Of a stretch of 52,582 bases of DNA, positions 1 to 8,568 are shown piece after piece; the stretch's first letter is position 1; each line of letters starts with the position of its first letter. Below the pieces are notes generated by a model, which was given only the letters and a program-made list of their open reading frames with translations, was not told the origin of the DNA and searched no databases. Origin of the DNA: CAZNKU01 sp045654805 (lineage in GTDB: Bacteria; Bacillota; Clostridia; Monoglobales; Firm-18); assembly GCA_045654805.1 (NCBI GenBank), contig JAZOOD010000046.1, forward strand, positions 1 through 52,582, in the 5' to 3' direction. A program made the translations under genes and the position numbers.

Positions 1-13
1 TAAGGAAACATAT

Positions 14-250
14 ATGCCTGTGTTTGAAAAGGGAATAAATGCTATTTGCGAATATTGCATTAACCCTGACCTTTCAATAGACAAAGGCTCTTGCGGATGT
101 TGTTGTCCGGGTGAAGGAGAAATGAAGGGAACAGTTGAAGCATACCTTACAATCCCAATGCCGAGACGAAATGACAGCCACGTTTTCGGACCTGTTATAA
201 TGGCTCTTACTGAGGCTGAAAAAATTGGTGTTGAAAATGTTGAATTGTAA
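14..250 (+). CDS. Cysteine-rich protein of unknown function, possibly C-terminal part
   Basis: I do not recognise this 78-residue protein. It has a cluster of six cysteines between about residues 12 and 31 (CEYC, then CGCCC), which could bind a metal or an Fe-S cluster; that is inference. An ATG with AAGGA seven bases upstream supports this start. However, the frame stays open to the window edge (from base 2), so this may be the C-terminus of a longer protein. It lies 58 bp ahead of the SGNH hydrolase on the same strand. Confidence 0.5.
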   Translation: MPVFEKGINAICEYCINPDLSIDKGSCGCCCPGEGEMKGTVEAYLTIPMPRRNDSHVFGPVIMALTEAEKIGVENVEL

Positions 251-308
251 AAAAATACTGATATAGGAAAATTGATTTAAAAAAGATTAAAACTATGGAG
301 GTTTTTAA

Positions 309-1439
309 ATGAAATATTTCGAACAATTTAAGTCAAATACCTATGCGGGCAGTGGAAACCAACTATTTTTTAAAATGAATGAAAATGAAATACGCACCGG
401 TCGCGTGTTTTATAAAATATCCGTAGGTGGAGAATATAATTATTCCCTTTTATTTTCGAATATTATTGACAGCACCTTTGCAGATGGCACTATAAGTCAA
501 AAAAATTTGGTTTGTGACAGATGGACTATTTATGGTGCGAAATTAGGAAGATGTAAATCCTTCAATTCCGAAAAAGAACTTTCCGAATTGAGTATGGGTG
601 GTGAAAATGCCGATATTGAGGTTTTTGATTTTAAAGATATTACATTTGACGGTCAAAAAACCAAGGAGGTAACAGGTGATGAATTTTTTACATCTGATCC
701 CGTAAAGCTTAAATATGAAAAAGGGGAATATCTGTGCCTTGAGATGACCTTTTCGGGGAGGATGATTCCATATCACGAGGAAACTTTGCTTCCTGTTTTT
801 GTAAAGGATGGCGAACAGTGGAAATATTCGAAATTTATGCCTTTCCCGGGGATGATCGGCTGTGACAGGCAGGTAAAAGGAAGAATTGCTTATTTTGGAG
901 ATTCCATCACTCAGGGAATAGGTACAAAGCCGAATTCTTATTTGCATTGGAATGCGATACTTTCTGAAAAATTGGGAAGTGAATATTCTTATTGGAATTT
1001 AGGAATTGGATACGGAAGAGCAAACGATGCAGCTTCCGACGGAGCGTGGATTTACAAAGCTAAGCAAAATGACATAATTTTTGTGTGCTACGGTGTAAAT
1101 GATATTTTAAGAGGACAGCCTGAGGAACAAATAAAAGCTGATTTGTTATATATTGCAGATACTTTGAAAAAACTTGGGAAAAAGGTTATTATGCAGACAA
1201 TACCACCTTTTGACTATAAGGGTGAGGACATTGAAAAGTGGAAAAGAATAAATTCATATATTCTGACCGAGCTTAATGACATAGTGGATTTTGTATTTGA
1301 TAATAACGAATATTGGGGAAAAAAAGAAAACCCTGAGGAAGCAAAGTACGGCGGACATCCCAACGAAGAGGGGTGCAAAGTTATGGCAGAGGCTTTTTTT
1401 GAGAAAGTAAAATCATTCTTTATGTATAAATTTTGTTGA
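309..1439 (+). CDS. SGNH/GDSL-family hydrolase (carbohydrate esterase-like)
   Basis: The 376-residue protein has the SGNH blocks in its C-terminal half: block I GDSIT with nucleophile Ser199, the block II glycine in WNLGIGYG, block III GVND (Asn264), and a catalytic His in GGHPN (His350). The first ~190 residues look like the beta-sandwich domain that precedes the hydrolase domain in many Clostridia esterases. Known members remove acetyl or other acyl groups from glycans or lipids; the substrate here is not predictable. There is no signal peptide, so it is probably cytoplasmic. A strong GGAGG lies just before the ATG. Confidence 0.85.
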   Translation: MKYFEQFKSNTYAGSGNQLFFKMNENEIRTGRVFYKISVGGEYNYSLLFSNIIDSTFADGTISQKNLVCDRWTIYGAKLGRCKSFNSEKELSELSMGGENADIEVFDFKDITFDGQKTKEVTGDEFFTSDPVKLKYEKGEYLCLEMTFSGRMIPYHEETLLPVFVKDGEQWKYSKFMPFPGMIGCDRQVKGRIAYFGDSITQGIGTKPNSYLHWNAILSEKLGSEYSYWNLGIGYGRANDAASDGAWIYKAKQNDIIFVCYGVNDILRGQPEEQIKADLLYIADTLKKLGKKVIMQTIPPFDYKGEDIEKWKRINSYILTELNDIVDFVFDNNEYWGKKENPEEAKYGGHPNEEGCKVMAEAFFEKVKSFFMYKFC

Positions 1440-1637
1440 AGTTTATTTTGAACAGTAAAACATATTCGTTAGATTCTTTCTCTGTATTTGTATAGTGTTT
1501 AAAAAACATGAATAGAAATTGACACAATTAAGAAAAGTTCAATAAGTCAACTTGAAAAAAACATTTTTTTATAATGGTAGTGTTGTTGTGTAATTAGATA
1601 AGTTACAATGAATACAAAATATTAAGAGGTGTGTAAT

Positions 1638-2465
1638 ATGTCAAAAAATTTAATTGGTGTGATATATCCGCTTAAAAATGCGTTGGAATATGGACCCGAC
1701 AAGCTTTTGGAACTTGGATTGGAATGTGTACAGTTTCAATGCTTTACATCCGAAATAATGACCAAGGAAAATGCACAAAAAGTAAAAGATAGCTTTGAAG
1801 GGAAAATAAGGATATCATCCTTTTGGGTAGGCTGGACAGGACCTATGGTGTGGGATTTTGAATCAGGACCTCAAACACTCGGTCTGGTTCCTGAAGCATA
1901 CAGGACAATGCGTATTAACGAGGTTTTAAAAGGTGTGGAATTTGCAAGCTGGTTAGGAGTCAAAAATGTAGCAACTCACGTTGGATTTATCCCTGAAAAC
2001 CCGTCAACAACGGAATACAGAGGTATTCTTGAAACGGTAAGATATATCGTAAAATATTGCGGTGAAAAGGGGATGAATTTTAACTTTGAAACAGGTCAGG
2101 AAACTCCCACAACTCTAATGAGAATGATAACGGACATAGGCATGGATAATGTAGGTGTAAACCTTGACCCTGCAAATCTCGTTATGTATGGTAAGGCAAA
2201 TCCTGTTGATGCACTTGATTTGTTCAAGGGACGCATAAATGGTGTTCACGTTAAAGATGGCAACTATCCTACGGATTTTTACAAGCTTGGATGTGAAAGA
2301 GTAGTAGGTGAAGGAAGTGTTAATTACCCTGTTTATCTGCCAAAGCTTATAAATCAGGGATATACAGGAGACTTGTATATTGAACGTGAGATAACCGGCG
2401 AACAACAAATGGTAGATATAAAAAAGACTATTGATTACATTAAAAATTTAATGGCAGATGCATAG
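1638..2465 (+). CDS. Sugar phosphate isomerase/epimerase (xylose isomerase-like TIM barrel)
   Basis: This is a TIM-barrel protein of the AP endonuclease 2 / xylose-isomerase-like superfamily. Candidate metal ligands lie at the strand ends: Glu in NFETGQE, Asp in VNLDPAN, His in GVHVKDG and the last Glu in YIEREI. The start is the ATG at 1638, eight bases after AAGAGG; the in-frame GTG at 1629 would overlap that ribosome site. Members isomerise or epimerise sugars and inositols, often encoded beside a Gfo/Idh/MocA dehydrogenase. A decayed gene of exactly that family follows, so the pathway may now be broken. Confidence 0.85.
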   Translation: MSKNLIGVIYPLKNALEYGPDKLLELGLECVQFQCFTSEIMTKENAQKVKDSFEGKIRISSFWVGWTGPMVWDFESGPQTLGLVPEAYRTMRINEVLKGVEFASWLGVKNVATHVGFIPENPSTTEYRGILETVRYIVKYCGEKGMNFNFETGQETPTTLMRMITDIGMDNVGVNLDPANLVMYGKANPVDALDLFKGRINGVHVKDGNYPTDFYKLGCERVVGEGSVNYPVYLPKLINQGYTGDLYIEREITGEQQMVDIKKTIDYIKNLMADA

Positions 2466-2481
2466 TGAAGAGGCGATAAGG

Positions 2482-2792
2482 GTGCATAAGCATGTTGGAA
2501 CATTGGGTAAGATAATTTGTAATAATCTTATGAGAATCTAAGAGATTCGTGAGGCTATTAAGCTTACAGCAATAAGGAATGTCGATATTTCTACCATAAA
2601 TAAAAATGTTAAAATAAATATTGGCGATGTAAAAATTGATAATGTGAATTTTTCCAATATAATTTGTATACGGATTACAAGGAAATGATTGAAAAGGAAG
2701 AACTTGATTTTGTGTTTGTTGCATTACCTAGCTTTCTTCATAGTGATATATGTACATATTGGTTTTAACATGGCGTAGATGTATATGGTAGT
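2482..2792 (+). pseudogene. Gfo/Idh/MocA-family dehydrogenase remnant
   Basis: No intact ORF exists here, but the translation resembles the N-terminal NAD(P)-binding domain of the Gfo/Idh/MocA family. In the frame from 2482 it reads GTLGKI then, after a stop at 2539, EIREAIKLTA and a degenerate stretch. After a frame change near 2667 it reads YTDYKEMIEKEELDFVFVAL followed by PSFLHSDICTYW, matching the family's 'D.V.IA.P...H' strand. A stop at 2766 follows, then HGVDVY. The C-terminal two thirds is gone. GAAGAGG at 2467-2473 could be the old ribosome site. Confidence 0.7.
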
Positions 2793-2846
2793 ATAATTAA
2801 ATCGAAATGATACCATAAGATATCAAAGAGAGTTTATAAGAATATA

Positions 2847-2875
2847 TTGAAAGTATATGGTTTTTATGGTAAAAT
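2847..2875 (+). promoter_or_regulatory. Sigma-A-type promoter for the secreted CuAO-N-like protein
   Basis: TTGAAA (2847-2852), a 17-bp spacer and TAAAAT (2870-2875), about 35 bp upstream of the start codon at 2911. Confidence 0.6.
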
Positions 2876-2910
2876 ATAATTAATAAACCAATTAAAGGAG
2901 GCATTTTGTT

Positions 2911-4371
2911 ATGAAAAAAATTGGTGTTTTTATTATTGCGGTAATATTGATGTTTTCTACTGTAACTGTAAGTGCCCGCACGCCGGATGCACTTTCTGAA
3001 ATTTATACAAATTACAGCAGTATCTATGCAATTTCTATCTCCTTTGAAAACACCGAGGATATAGTTGCACTTTTGGAAGAAATAGAGATGCCTGAAGAAA
3101 TCAATTATTTTGTTGACGTCAAATTATTGTTAAAATCTTTGCTCACCCTTGATGCCAATATGAGTATACAAGTGAATATGAGTGAGGATTTTGAAAAGTT
3201 GGAATATGCCCTTACGGCTGATTCACAACAAACTATTGGTGTAAATAAAAATCTCAACCTTGGAATAGATACAAAAACAGGGATGTGGTTAAAGCTTGAT
3301 TTGTCTGCGCAACATCCGATTTTTGAAATTGTTTATTCAGCACCATTTTTAAATAAATATATGAAGATAGATATGTTTGAATTGATGAATGATGAAACTG
3401 AAAAGAGCGAATTTGTTTCTTATTTAAAATCAGTTTTCAATAGGGAATATATTGAATCTGTTAGAGATTTTTCCGTTAGCTTGCTTGAAAAATATGCAGA
3501 CATAAAGGTATCGGGTGCAAGTTGCGTAGTTAAAATTGATAATGAAGCGTTAACGTCTATGCTGGATGAAATGATAGATTTTGTATACGAAAAAATAGAT
3601 GATGCATATGAAGAAGTTGTTGCAGAAACTGGTGAGTATGACATTACAATGCCGTCGGAACACACGTTTTCTTTTAAGGGAATGCAAATTTTAGGTGATA
3701 GGGGAATAACACTCAAATATTCGTTTGTAAACGGAAAAATCAGCGGTGAAATATCGGATGCGGATATTAGTATAGATATATCCAAAATTTTTACCCAATC
3801 TTTGGGTGAGGAGTGGTTGTATAATTCAAAGGGAATTATGAATTTTAAAATAAAATCCCAAGGGATGTACACCAATATATCAAAGACCAAGGTTGAATTT
3901 CCCCAGTTGACTGAGAAGAATTCTTTCGATCTTGCGGAATTAATATCACCGGAACCGGAGTATGATTACGTATATGATGAAGATTATGTGTATGAGCCTT
4001 CATATCCTTATTACTATGCATACGCTGAGACAGAGTATTTGCCCGTAATAGATGGGGAAATATATGTGCCTATAAGGGATACATTTGTTTCCGCATACGA
4101 GGATGCGGTGGATATAGGATACAATAATGGAGTTATTACAATAAGCAGTGATTATTTCCCGGGGTTCAAAACACTTACACTTACTGTTGGTTCGGAGCTT
4201 GCATATGCAGACAGTAATATTCATTACACAGATAAAATTTTAAAAGTGGGAAATACAACTTATGCCAGTGCAGAAATGTTTGAGGATATTTTTGGATGGA
4301 CCCTGTATTGGGCAAGTTATGATATGCTGGAATACAGATATGAATATGAATTTTTAACTGAACAGTATTAG
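2911..4371 (+). CDS. Secreted protein with C-terminal copper-amine-oxidase-N-like (stalk) domain
   Basis: The 486-residue protein starts with a clear signal peptide (MKK, then a hydrophobic stretch to about residue 20, probable cleavage after VSA). Residues ~25-345 form an unrecognised domain rich in beta-type sequence and acidic residues. A Tyr/Pro/acid-rich linker follows at ~350-375. The last ~110 residues (from EIYVPIRD) resemble the copper amine oxidase N-terminal-like domain common in extracellular Clostridia proteins. No LPXTG or membrane anchor follows. The function is unknown; a cell-envelope role is inference. It has its own promoter and terminator. Confidence 0.75.
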   Translation: MKKIGVFIIAVILMFSTVTVSARTPDALSEIYTNYSSIYAISISFENTEDIVALLEEIEMPEEINYFVDVKLLLKSLLTLDANMSIQVNMSEDFEKLEYALTADSQQTIGVNKNLNLGIDTKTGMWLKLDLSAQHPIFEIVYSAPFLNKYMKIDMFELMNDETEKSEFVSYLKSVFNREYIESVRDFSVSLLEKYADIKVSGASCVVKIDNEALTSMLDEMIDFVYEKIDDAYEEVVAETGEYDITMPSEHTFSFKGMQILGDRGITLKYSFVNGKISGEISDADISIDISKIFTQSLGEEWLYNSKGIMNFKIKSQGMYTNISKTKVEFPQLTEKNSFDLAELISPEPEYDYVYDEDYVYEPSYPYYYAYAETEYLPVIDGEIYVPIRDTFVSAYEDAVDIGYNNGVITISSDYFPGFKTLTLTVGSELAYADSNIHYTDKILKVGNTTYASAEMFEDIFGWTLYWASYDMLEYRYEYEFLTEQY

Positions 4372-4376
4372 TTTAA

Positions 4377-4413
4377 AGGGCTGTGAAAATTATTTCACAG
4401 CCTTTTTATTTTT
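4377..4413 (+). terminator. Rho-independent terminator
   Basis: GGCTGTGAAA and TTTCACAGCC form a perfect 10-bp stem around ATTA, followed by a long T-rich run. It lies directly after the stop codon at 4371. Confidence 0.85.
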
Positions 4414-4520
4414 TTTGACGAAAAATAATTGTAATGCATAAAAAATCCATATTTTCTCTATTTAGTTTTTAGTTATTGGGAATATAATATTAAAAGATTG
4501 TTTGTAATACGGAGGAAAAA

Positions 4521-5429
4521 ATGTTAGCTTTATTTGAGCAGGTCTTCATACTTTTTATATTTGCTACCATTGGTTATTTTTTATGTAAGCAAAATATTGT
4601 AAGCTTTGAAAATTCCAAGATTCTTTCAAGCTTATTGGTATATGTTTTTTTACCTTTTAATACTTTCAGGACATTTGCAAATAATTTTACCATTGAGTAT
4701 ATCAGCCAAAGGTATAATATGATACTTGTATCATTGATAATTGTGTTATTAATATTAGTCATTTCATCTTTTATTCTAAAAAAATTGACGAACAACACTT
4801 ATGAAAAGCATATTTATGAATATTCTCTTATTGTTCCTAATTATGCATATATGGGCTATCCGTTGGCAGAAAGCCTGCTTGGATCAGCGGGACTTATGAA
4901 TATAATGATATTTGCTTTGCCCGTTACGATATATATTTATACTGTTGGCTTTGCAGTACTTACAAAAAGAGGATTAGAACTCAAAAAAATCCTTAGTCCG
5001 ACTATGATTTCGGTTATATTAGGTATGATAGTTGGCTTGTTGCAAATACCTGTACCAGGTACAATTACAACAATATTAAACAATGCAAGTAGTTGTATGG
5101 GTCCGGTAGGTATGCTTCTTACAGGTATTGTCATTTCTGAATTCAGGATGAAGGAATTTGTAGAAAATGTAAATATTTATATAATAACACTTATGAGGTT
5201 GGTGATAATACCGCTTGTTACGGGTATTATACTGGGAACTGTAAGCGGACAGGAACTTACGCGGACAGCTGTTTTGTTCCTTTCATTACCATGCGGACTT
5301 AATACTATAATTTTCCCGAAAATGGTGGAGGAAAACTGCAAAACAGGTGCAGGTCTTGCCCTGGTTTCAAATATATTAGGGTGTCTTACGATACCTATTT
5401 TACTTTCCGTTTTTAATATTGGTGTATAA
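4521..5429 (+). CDS. AEC (auxin efflux carrier) family transporter
   Basis: A 302-residue integral membrane protein with about ten hydrophobic segments and the AEC family's two-bundle pattern: an N-terminal GYFL segment, a mid-protein PNYAYMGYPLAESLLG segment and a C-terminal PCGLNT segment. Members export organic acids such as malate, or are uncharacterised; the substrate here cannot be assigned. ACGGAGG precedes the ATG. A weaker promoter candidate is TTTAGT (4461-4466), 16 bp, TATAAT (4483-4488). Confidence 0.85.
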   Translation: MLALFEQVFILFIFATIGYFLCKQNIVSFENSKILSSLLVYVFLPFNTFRTFANNFTIEYISQRYNMILVSLIIVLLILVISSFILKKLTNNTYEKHIYEYSLIVPNYAYMGYPLAESLLGSAGLMNIMIFALPVTIYIYTVGFAVLTKRGLELKKILSPTMISVILGMIVGLLQIPVPGTITTILNNASSCMGPVGMLLTGIVISEFRMKEFVENVNIYIITLMRLVIIPLVTGIILGTVSGQELTRTAVLFLSLPCGLNTIIFPKMVEENCKTGAGLALVSNILGCLTIPILLSVFNIGV

Positions 5430-5453
5430 AAAAAGGGCTCAACAGCCCTTTTT
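5430..5453. terminator. Rho-independent terminator, possibly bidirectional
   Basis: A-run, GGGCT, loop CAAC, AGCCC, T-run, immediately after the AEC transporter stop. The A-run on the left would also allow use from the opposite strand. Confidence 0.8.
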
Positions 5454-5650
5454 GTTAGTTTTAATTATATGCATTAAGGTCATAATAACCGAAAAATAAT
5501 GATATCCATCATCAAGAGATTTTATTTTAATATCGTACCTTAATTCTATAAAGCACTTAATAAGTTTTTGCTTCAATGTTTTCAAATTCTGTATAAAAGC
5601 TACGAAAATTATGATATTTAGCAAGCTGATTTGCAATAAAATACGTAATT
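5446..5650 (-). pseudogene. Possible frameshifted remnant of a small gene
   Basis: On the minus strand, two adjacent frames carry protein-like sequence that would join through a shift near 5550. One frame reads YHNFRSFYTEFENIEAK and stops; the next continues CFIELRYDIKIKSLDDGYHY and ends with a hydrophobic tail by the AEC terminator. I do not recognise the family. The case rests only on composition and continuity, so it is weak. Confidence 0.25.
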
Positions 5651-5675
5651 TTTTACAGTGCTATAAAATTTAATG

Positions 5676-6518
5676 TTAGTATTTTGAATTTCCTTCAAAT
5701 CCAACCAGTATACCTCCTCTTTCTGCATAGAAACTGCAAAGAGCACGGTTTATATCTATTTTAATGTCTGCTTGTGGAAAGTCTGCAAGAATTTTCTCTT
5801 TCAGGGTATCGGCCTTTGCTAGTCCATCACAATGGTTTATTATTACTTTGCCACCATTGTAACCGCTGTCCTTCATATTTTTGTACAGCGTTTCTACAGA
5901 TTTTTTCTCACCTCGTGATTTGTCGGTAGGCTCTAGGGTTCCCTGATTACTTGCCTTGCCTATTAGTCTTATTCCTAATATTCCTGAAATCTTGGCAACC
6001 GAATGGCTGACACGACCATTATTTGCAAGGTTTGTAAGTGATTCCAAAATAAAAACAAGATGAGTGTATTTGCTATATTCTGTTATTTCTTTGCATATAT
6101 CTTCATAATCTAACCCGGATAAAATCATATCCTCAAGCTTTTCGATTATTAACCCCATTTCCGGGCCGGTAGATAAAGAATCTATAACAAAAACTTTTTT
6201 GCCCGGGTTAGAGCTTTCGTATTCTTCTTTTGCTATTCGTGCTGCATTATAACTGCCGGACAAAGCACTGGTAATAGTTATGCAAAAAATATAGTCCGCA
6301 TCACCAAATGCTTCTATATATTCATCCGGAGCAGGACACGCTGTACCGGATTTACCTTTATATCCCTTTAAATAATCTACCATTTCAGCAACGTTTGTGC
6401 TTTCGTCGTCCGAAAATTCTTTTTCGTCAGTTCTGATTTTTAAAGGAACTGAGCAGAAAGGTATCCCATTAAGTTCTATTATATTTGCTGTTGAATCGGA
6501 AACTATTTTATATTTCAT
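5676..6518 (-). CDS. DegV family fatty-acid-binding protein
   Basis: At 280 residues it has normal DegV length, with the family landmarks: the N-terminal SDSTANI, the ligand-contacting TACPAPDEY (about residue 58), TSALSGSYNAA (about 84) and the NNGRVS segment with ILGIRL (about 167-185). DegV/FakB proteins bind a fatty acid and, in characterised Firmicutes, present it to the FakA kinase for phosphorylation. No fakA is nearby. It is divergent from the DUF1836 gene, with a consensus promoter and a hairpin in the leader region. Confidence 0.9.
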   Translation of the reverse strand: MKYKIVSDSTANIIELNGIPFCSVPLKIRTDEKEFSDDESTNVAEMVDYLKGYKGKSGTACPAPDEYIEAFGDADYIFCITITSALSGSYNAARIAKEEYESSNPGKKVFVIDSLSTGPEMGLIIEKLEDMILSGLDYEDICKEITEYSKYTHLVFILESLTNLANNGRVSHSVAKISGILGIRLIGKASNQGTLEPTDKSRGEKKSVETLYKNMKDSGYNGGKVIINHCDGLAKADTLKEKILADFPQADIKIDINRALCSFYAERGGILVGFEGNSKY

Positions 6519-6551
6519 ATTATCCCCCGTTACAATTTCAAAAACTACTTA

Positions 6552-6572
6552 ATCGGTTTTCGGGAAACCGAT
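6552..6572. repeat. Inverted repeat in the degV leader
   Basis: ATCGGTTT and AAACCGAT form an 8-bp perfect inverted repeat around TCGGG, just downstream of the predicted degV transcription start near 6575. It could be an operator or a leader hairpin. Confidence 0.5.
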
Positions 6573-6581
6573 AACGAGTTA

Positions 6582-6610
6582 ATTATATTCCAAAAATTGT
6601 ATTTTGTCAA
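6582..6610 (-). promoter_or_regulatory. Consensus sigma-A promoter for degV
   Basis: Read on the minus strand: TTGACA (6605-6610), 17-bp spacer, TATAAT (6582-6587). Both hexamers match consensus exactly. Transcription should begin near 6575, about 57 bases before the start codon. Confidence 0.8.
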
Positions 6611-6627
6611 TAATTATACTTAAATTA

Positions 6628-6656
6628 TTGACATAAATCCTAATGAGTAGTAAAAT
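6628..6656 (+). promoter_or_regulatory. Promoter of the DUF1836 gene, predicting a leaderless mRNA
   Basis: TTGACA (6628-6633), 17-bp spacer, TAAAAT (6651-6656). The usual start point, seven bases beyond the -10 box, falls on the ATG at 6663. No Shine-Dalgarno sequence precedes that ATG. Confidence 0.65.
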
Positions 6657-6662
6657 AAGTTT

Positions 6663-7178
6663 ATGAAAAATTTATCAAACAACCAAATTACAGAAGCTGT
6701 AAAGTCTTTTCGTATGCCCAGATTTTACGAGCTTCCCAATGTTGGATTGTATTTAGACCAAACAACTAAATATATAAATGGTTTTTTGTCACCTTTGGGG
6801 TGTATGGAGATTACCCCTTCCATGGTAAGTAATTATGTAAAAAAAGGGTTGATTTCAAATCCTACGAAAAAGCAGTATAATGCCGAGCAGATAGCTTATT
6901 TGTTTTTTATTGCTGTTGCTAAAAATGTGCTTTCTATGGAAAATATAAAGAAGCTGATTGATATTCAGAAAAAATCCTACACTAATGAGGTGGCATATAA
7001 TTATTTCTGCTCCGAGCTTGAAAATATGCTTTTTTATATTTTTGGAATTACACAGGATGTGGAGAAAATAGGTGATACCTCATCTGATGCAAAAGCAATG
7101 TGCAGAAGTTTGCTTATCGCTGTTTCTCATACTATTTACTTGCACAGCCAATTTAATGATATGGATGAACAAAAGTAA
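6663..7178 (+). CDS. DUF1836 domain-containing putative regulator
   Basis: The 171-residue protein matches the DUF1836 pattern: RFYELPNVGLYLDQ at ~19-32, then ITPSMVSNYVKKGLISNP with KKQYN (about 51-75). The latter resembles a MerR-like winged helix-turn-helix recognition segment, so it is probably DNA-binding. The function is uncharacterised. The start is notable: no ribosome-binding site precedes ATG 6663, and the consensus-like promoter puts the transcript start at or next to it. The next in-frame ATG (residue 18) also lacks an SD and would cut into the conserved region. It is divergent from degV. Confidence 0.8.
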   Translation: MKNLSNNQITEAVKSFRMPRFYELPNVGLYLDQTTKYINGFLSPLGCMEITPSMVSNYVKKGLISNPTKKQYNAEQIAYLFFIAVAKNVLSMENIKKLIDIQKKSYTNEVAYNYFCSELENMLFYIFGITQDVEKIGDTSSDAKAMCRSLLIAVSHTIYLHSQFNDMDEQK

Positions 7179-7255
7179 TTTTGCACAATAACTTTTTTAA
7201 ATGCTGATATTTTATATGTATTTTATTCAAATATACATTAAATATAAAAAAACTA

Positions 7256-7301
7256 TTGCATAATTATGCAAGAAGCGGTATAATTAATGCATAAATAAAC
7301 A
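7256..7301 (+). promoter_or_regulatory. argG promoter with ArgR operator (ARG box)
   Basis: The -35 box TTGCAT (7256-7261), 17-bp spacer and -10 TATAAT (7279-7284) precede argG. The perfect 14-bp palindrome TGCATAATTATGCA (7257-7270) fits the ARG-box pattern TGNAT-N4-ATNCA and covers the -35 box. A degenerate second box begins with TGCATAAATA at 7288, centred 31 bp downstream of the first. ArgR binding with arginine would block polymerase; argR itself is not in the window. Confidence 0.75.
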
Positions 7302-7317
7302 ACAGAGGTGCTATAAA

Positions 7318-8550
7318 ATGAATAAAAATGAAATCAAAAAAGTAGTTCTTGCATATTCCGGCGGACTTGATACATCGATTATTATTCCGTGGCTTAAGGA
7401 AAACTATAATAACTGTGAGGTAATCGCAGTATCTGGTAATGTTGGTCAGAATGACGAGCTTGAAGGTCTTGAGGAAAAGGCTATAAAGACAGGTGCTTCC
7501 AAGCTTTACATAGAAGATTTGACAGATGAATTTGTTGACGAATATATTATTCCTACAGTTAAGGCAGGCGCCCTTTACGAGGAATATATGCTTGGTACAT
7601 CTTTTGCACGTCCTATTATTGCAAAGAGAATTGTTGAAATTGCAAAGGCTGAGGGTGCAGATGCTATTTGTCACGGTTGCACAGGCAAGGGTAATGACCA
7701 GGTTCGTTTTGAACTTGCTATCAAGGCTTTTGCTCCTGATATGCACATTATCGCTCCATGGCGTGAATGGGATATTAAATCCCGTGAGGAGGAAATTGAA
7801 TATGCTGAAGCACACAATATTCCATTGAAAATTAGCCGTGAAACAAATTATTCCAAGGATAAAAACTTGTGGCATCTTTCTCACGAAGGCTTGGACCTCG
7901 AAGATGCAGGTAATGAGCCTACTTATGAAAAGAAAGGATTTTTGGAAATGGGCGTATCTCCAATAGACGCGCCTGACAAGCCAACATATATTACTCTGGA
8001 TTTTGAACAGGGTATTCCTGTTGCACTTAATGATGAAAAAATGTCTGCTAAGGAAATTATCCTTAAACTTAATGAAATCGGCGGTGCAAACGGTATAGGA
8101 CTTCTTGATATTATTGAAAACCGTCTTGTAGGTATGAAATGCCGTGGCGTTTATGAAACTCCGGGTGGTTCAATCCTTTACTTTGCACATAATTATCTTG
8201 AAACAATGTGTCTTGATAAATATGTAATGCATAAAAAGCAGGAACTGGCAATTACATTTGCAGACCTTGTTTACAACGGTCAGTGGTTCTCACCACTTCG
8301 TGAAGCTTTGTCAGCATTTGTTGACAAAACTCAGGAAAATGTTACAGGAAAGGTTAAGCTTAAGCTTTACAAGGGTAACATCATAAAAGCCGGTGTATGG
8401 AGTGATTATTCTCTATATTCAGAAGAGCTTGCTACATTTGACGAAGATAATGTATATAACCAGGCTGACTCTGCAGGCTTTATCAACTTGTTTGGTTTGC
8501 CAATTAAGGTTCAGGCACAGGTTAATCAAAAAAACGGCAAATTGAAATAA
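7318..8550 (+). CDS. argG: Argininosuccinate synthase
   Basis: At 410 residues it is full length, with the ATP-binding PP-loop AYSGGLDTS at residues 12-20 and the family's conserved CHGCTGKGNDQVRFE segment near 120. It condenses citrulline and aspartate with ATP to argininosuccinate in the cytoplasm, the seventh step of arginine synthesis. AGAGGTG precedes the ATG. argH follows 257 bp downstream with no obvious terminator, so the pair is probably one transcript. An ARG box overlaps the promoter. Confidence 0.97.
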   Translation: MNKNEIKKVVLAYSGGLDTSIIIPWLKENYNNCEVIAVSGNVGQNDELEGLEEKAIKTGASKLYIEDLTDEFVDEYIIPTVKAGALYEEYMLGTSFARPIIAKRIVEIAKAEGADAICHGCTGKGNDQVRFELAIKAFAPDMHIIAPWREWDIKSREEEIEYAEAHNIPLKISRETNYSKDKNLWHLSHEGLDLEDAGNEPTYEKKGFLEMGVSPIDAPDKPTYITLDFEQGIPVALNDEKMSAKEIILKLNEIGGANGIGLLDIIENRLVGMKCRGVYETPGGSILYFAHNYLETMCLDKYVMHKKQELAITFADLVYNGQWFSPLREALSAFVDKTQENVTGKVKLKLYKGNIIKAGVWSDYSLYSEELATFDEDNVYNQADSAGFINLFGLPIKVQAQVNQKNGKLK

Positions 8551-8568
8551 ATTAGAAAACCAAAGGTT

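Noticed and set aside
1519..1575. Promoter for the TIM-barrel gene (TTGACA near 1519, TATAAT at 1570-1575)
   Set aside because: The two boxes are not at a workable spacing to each other, and neither has a convincing partner, so I did not annotate it.
7264..7884. 206-codon open frame on the minus strand over argG
   Set aside because: It lies entirely opposite argG and its promoter, has Cys/Phe/Asn-rich translation typical of antisense frames, and lacks a ribosome site.
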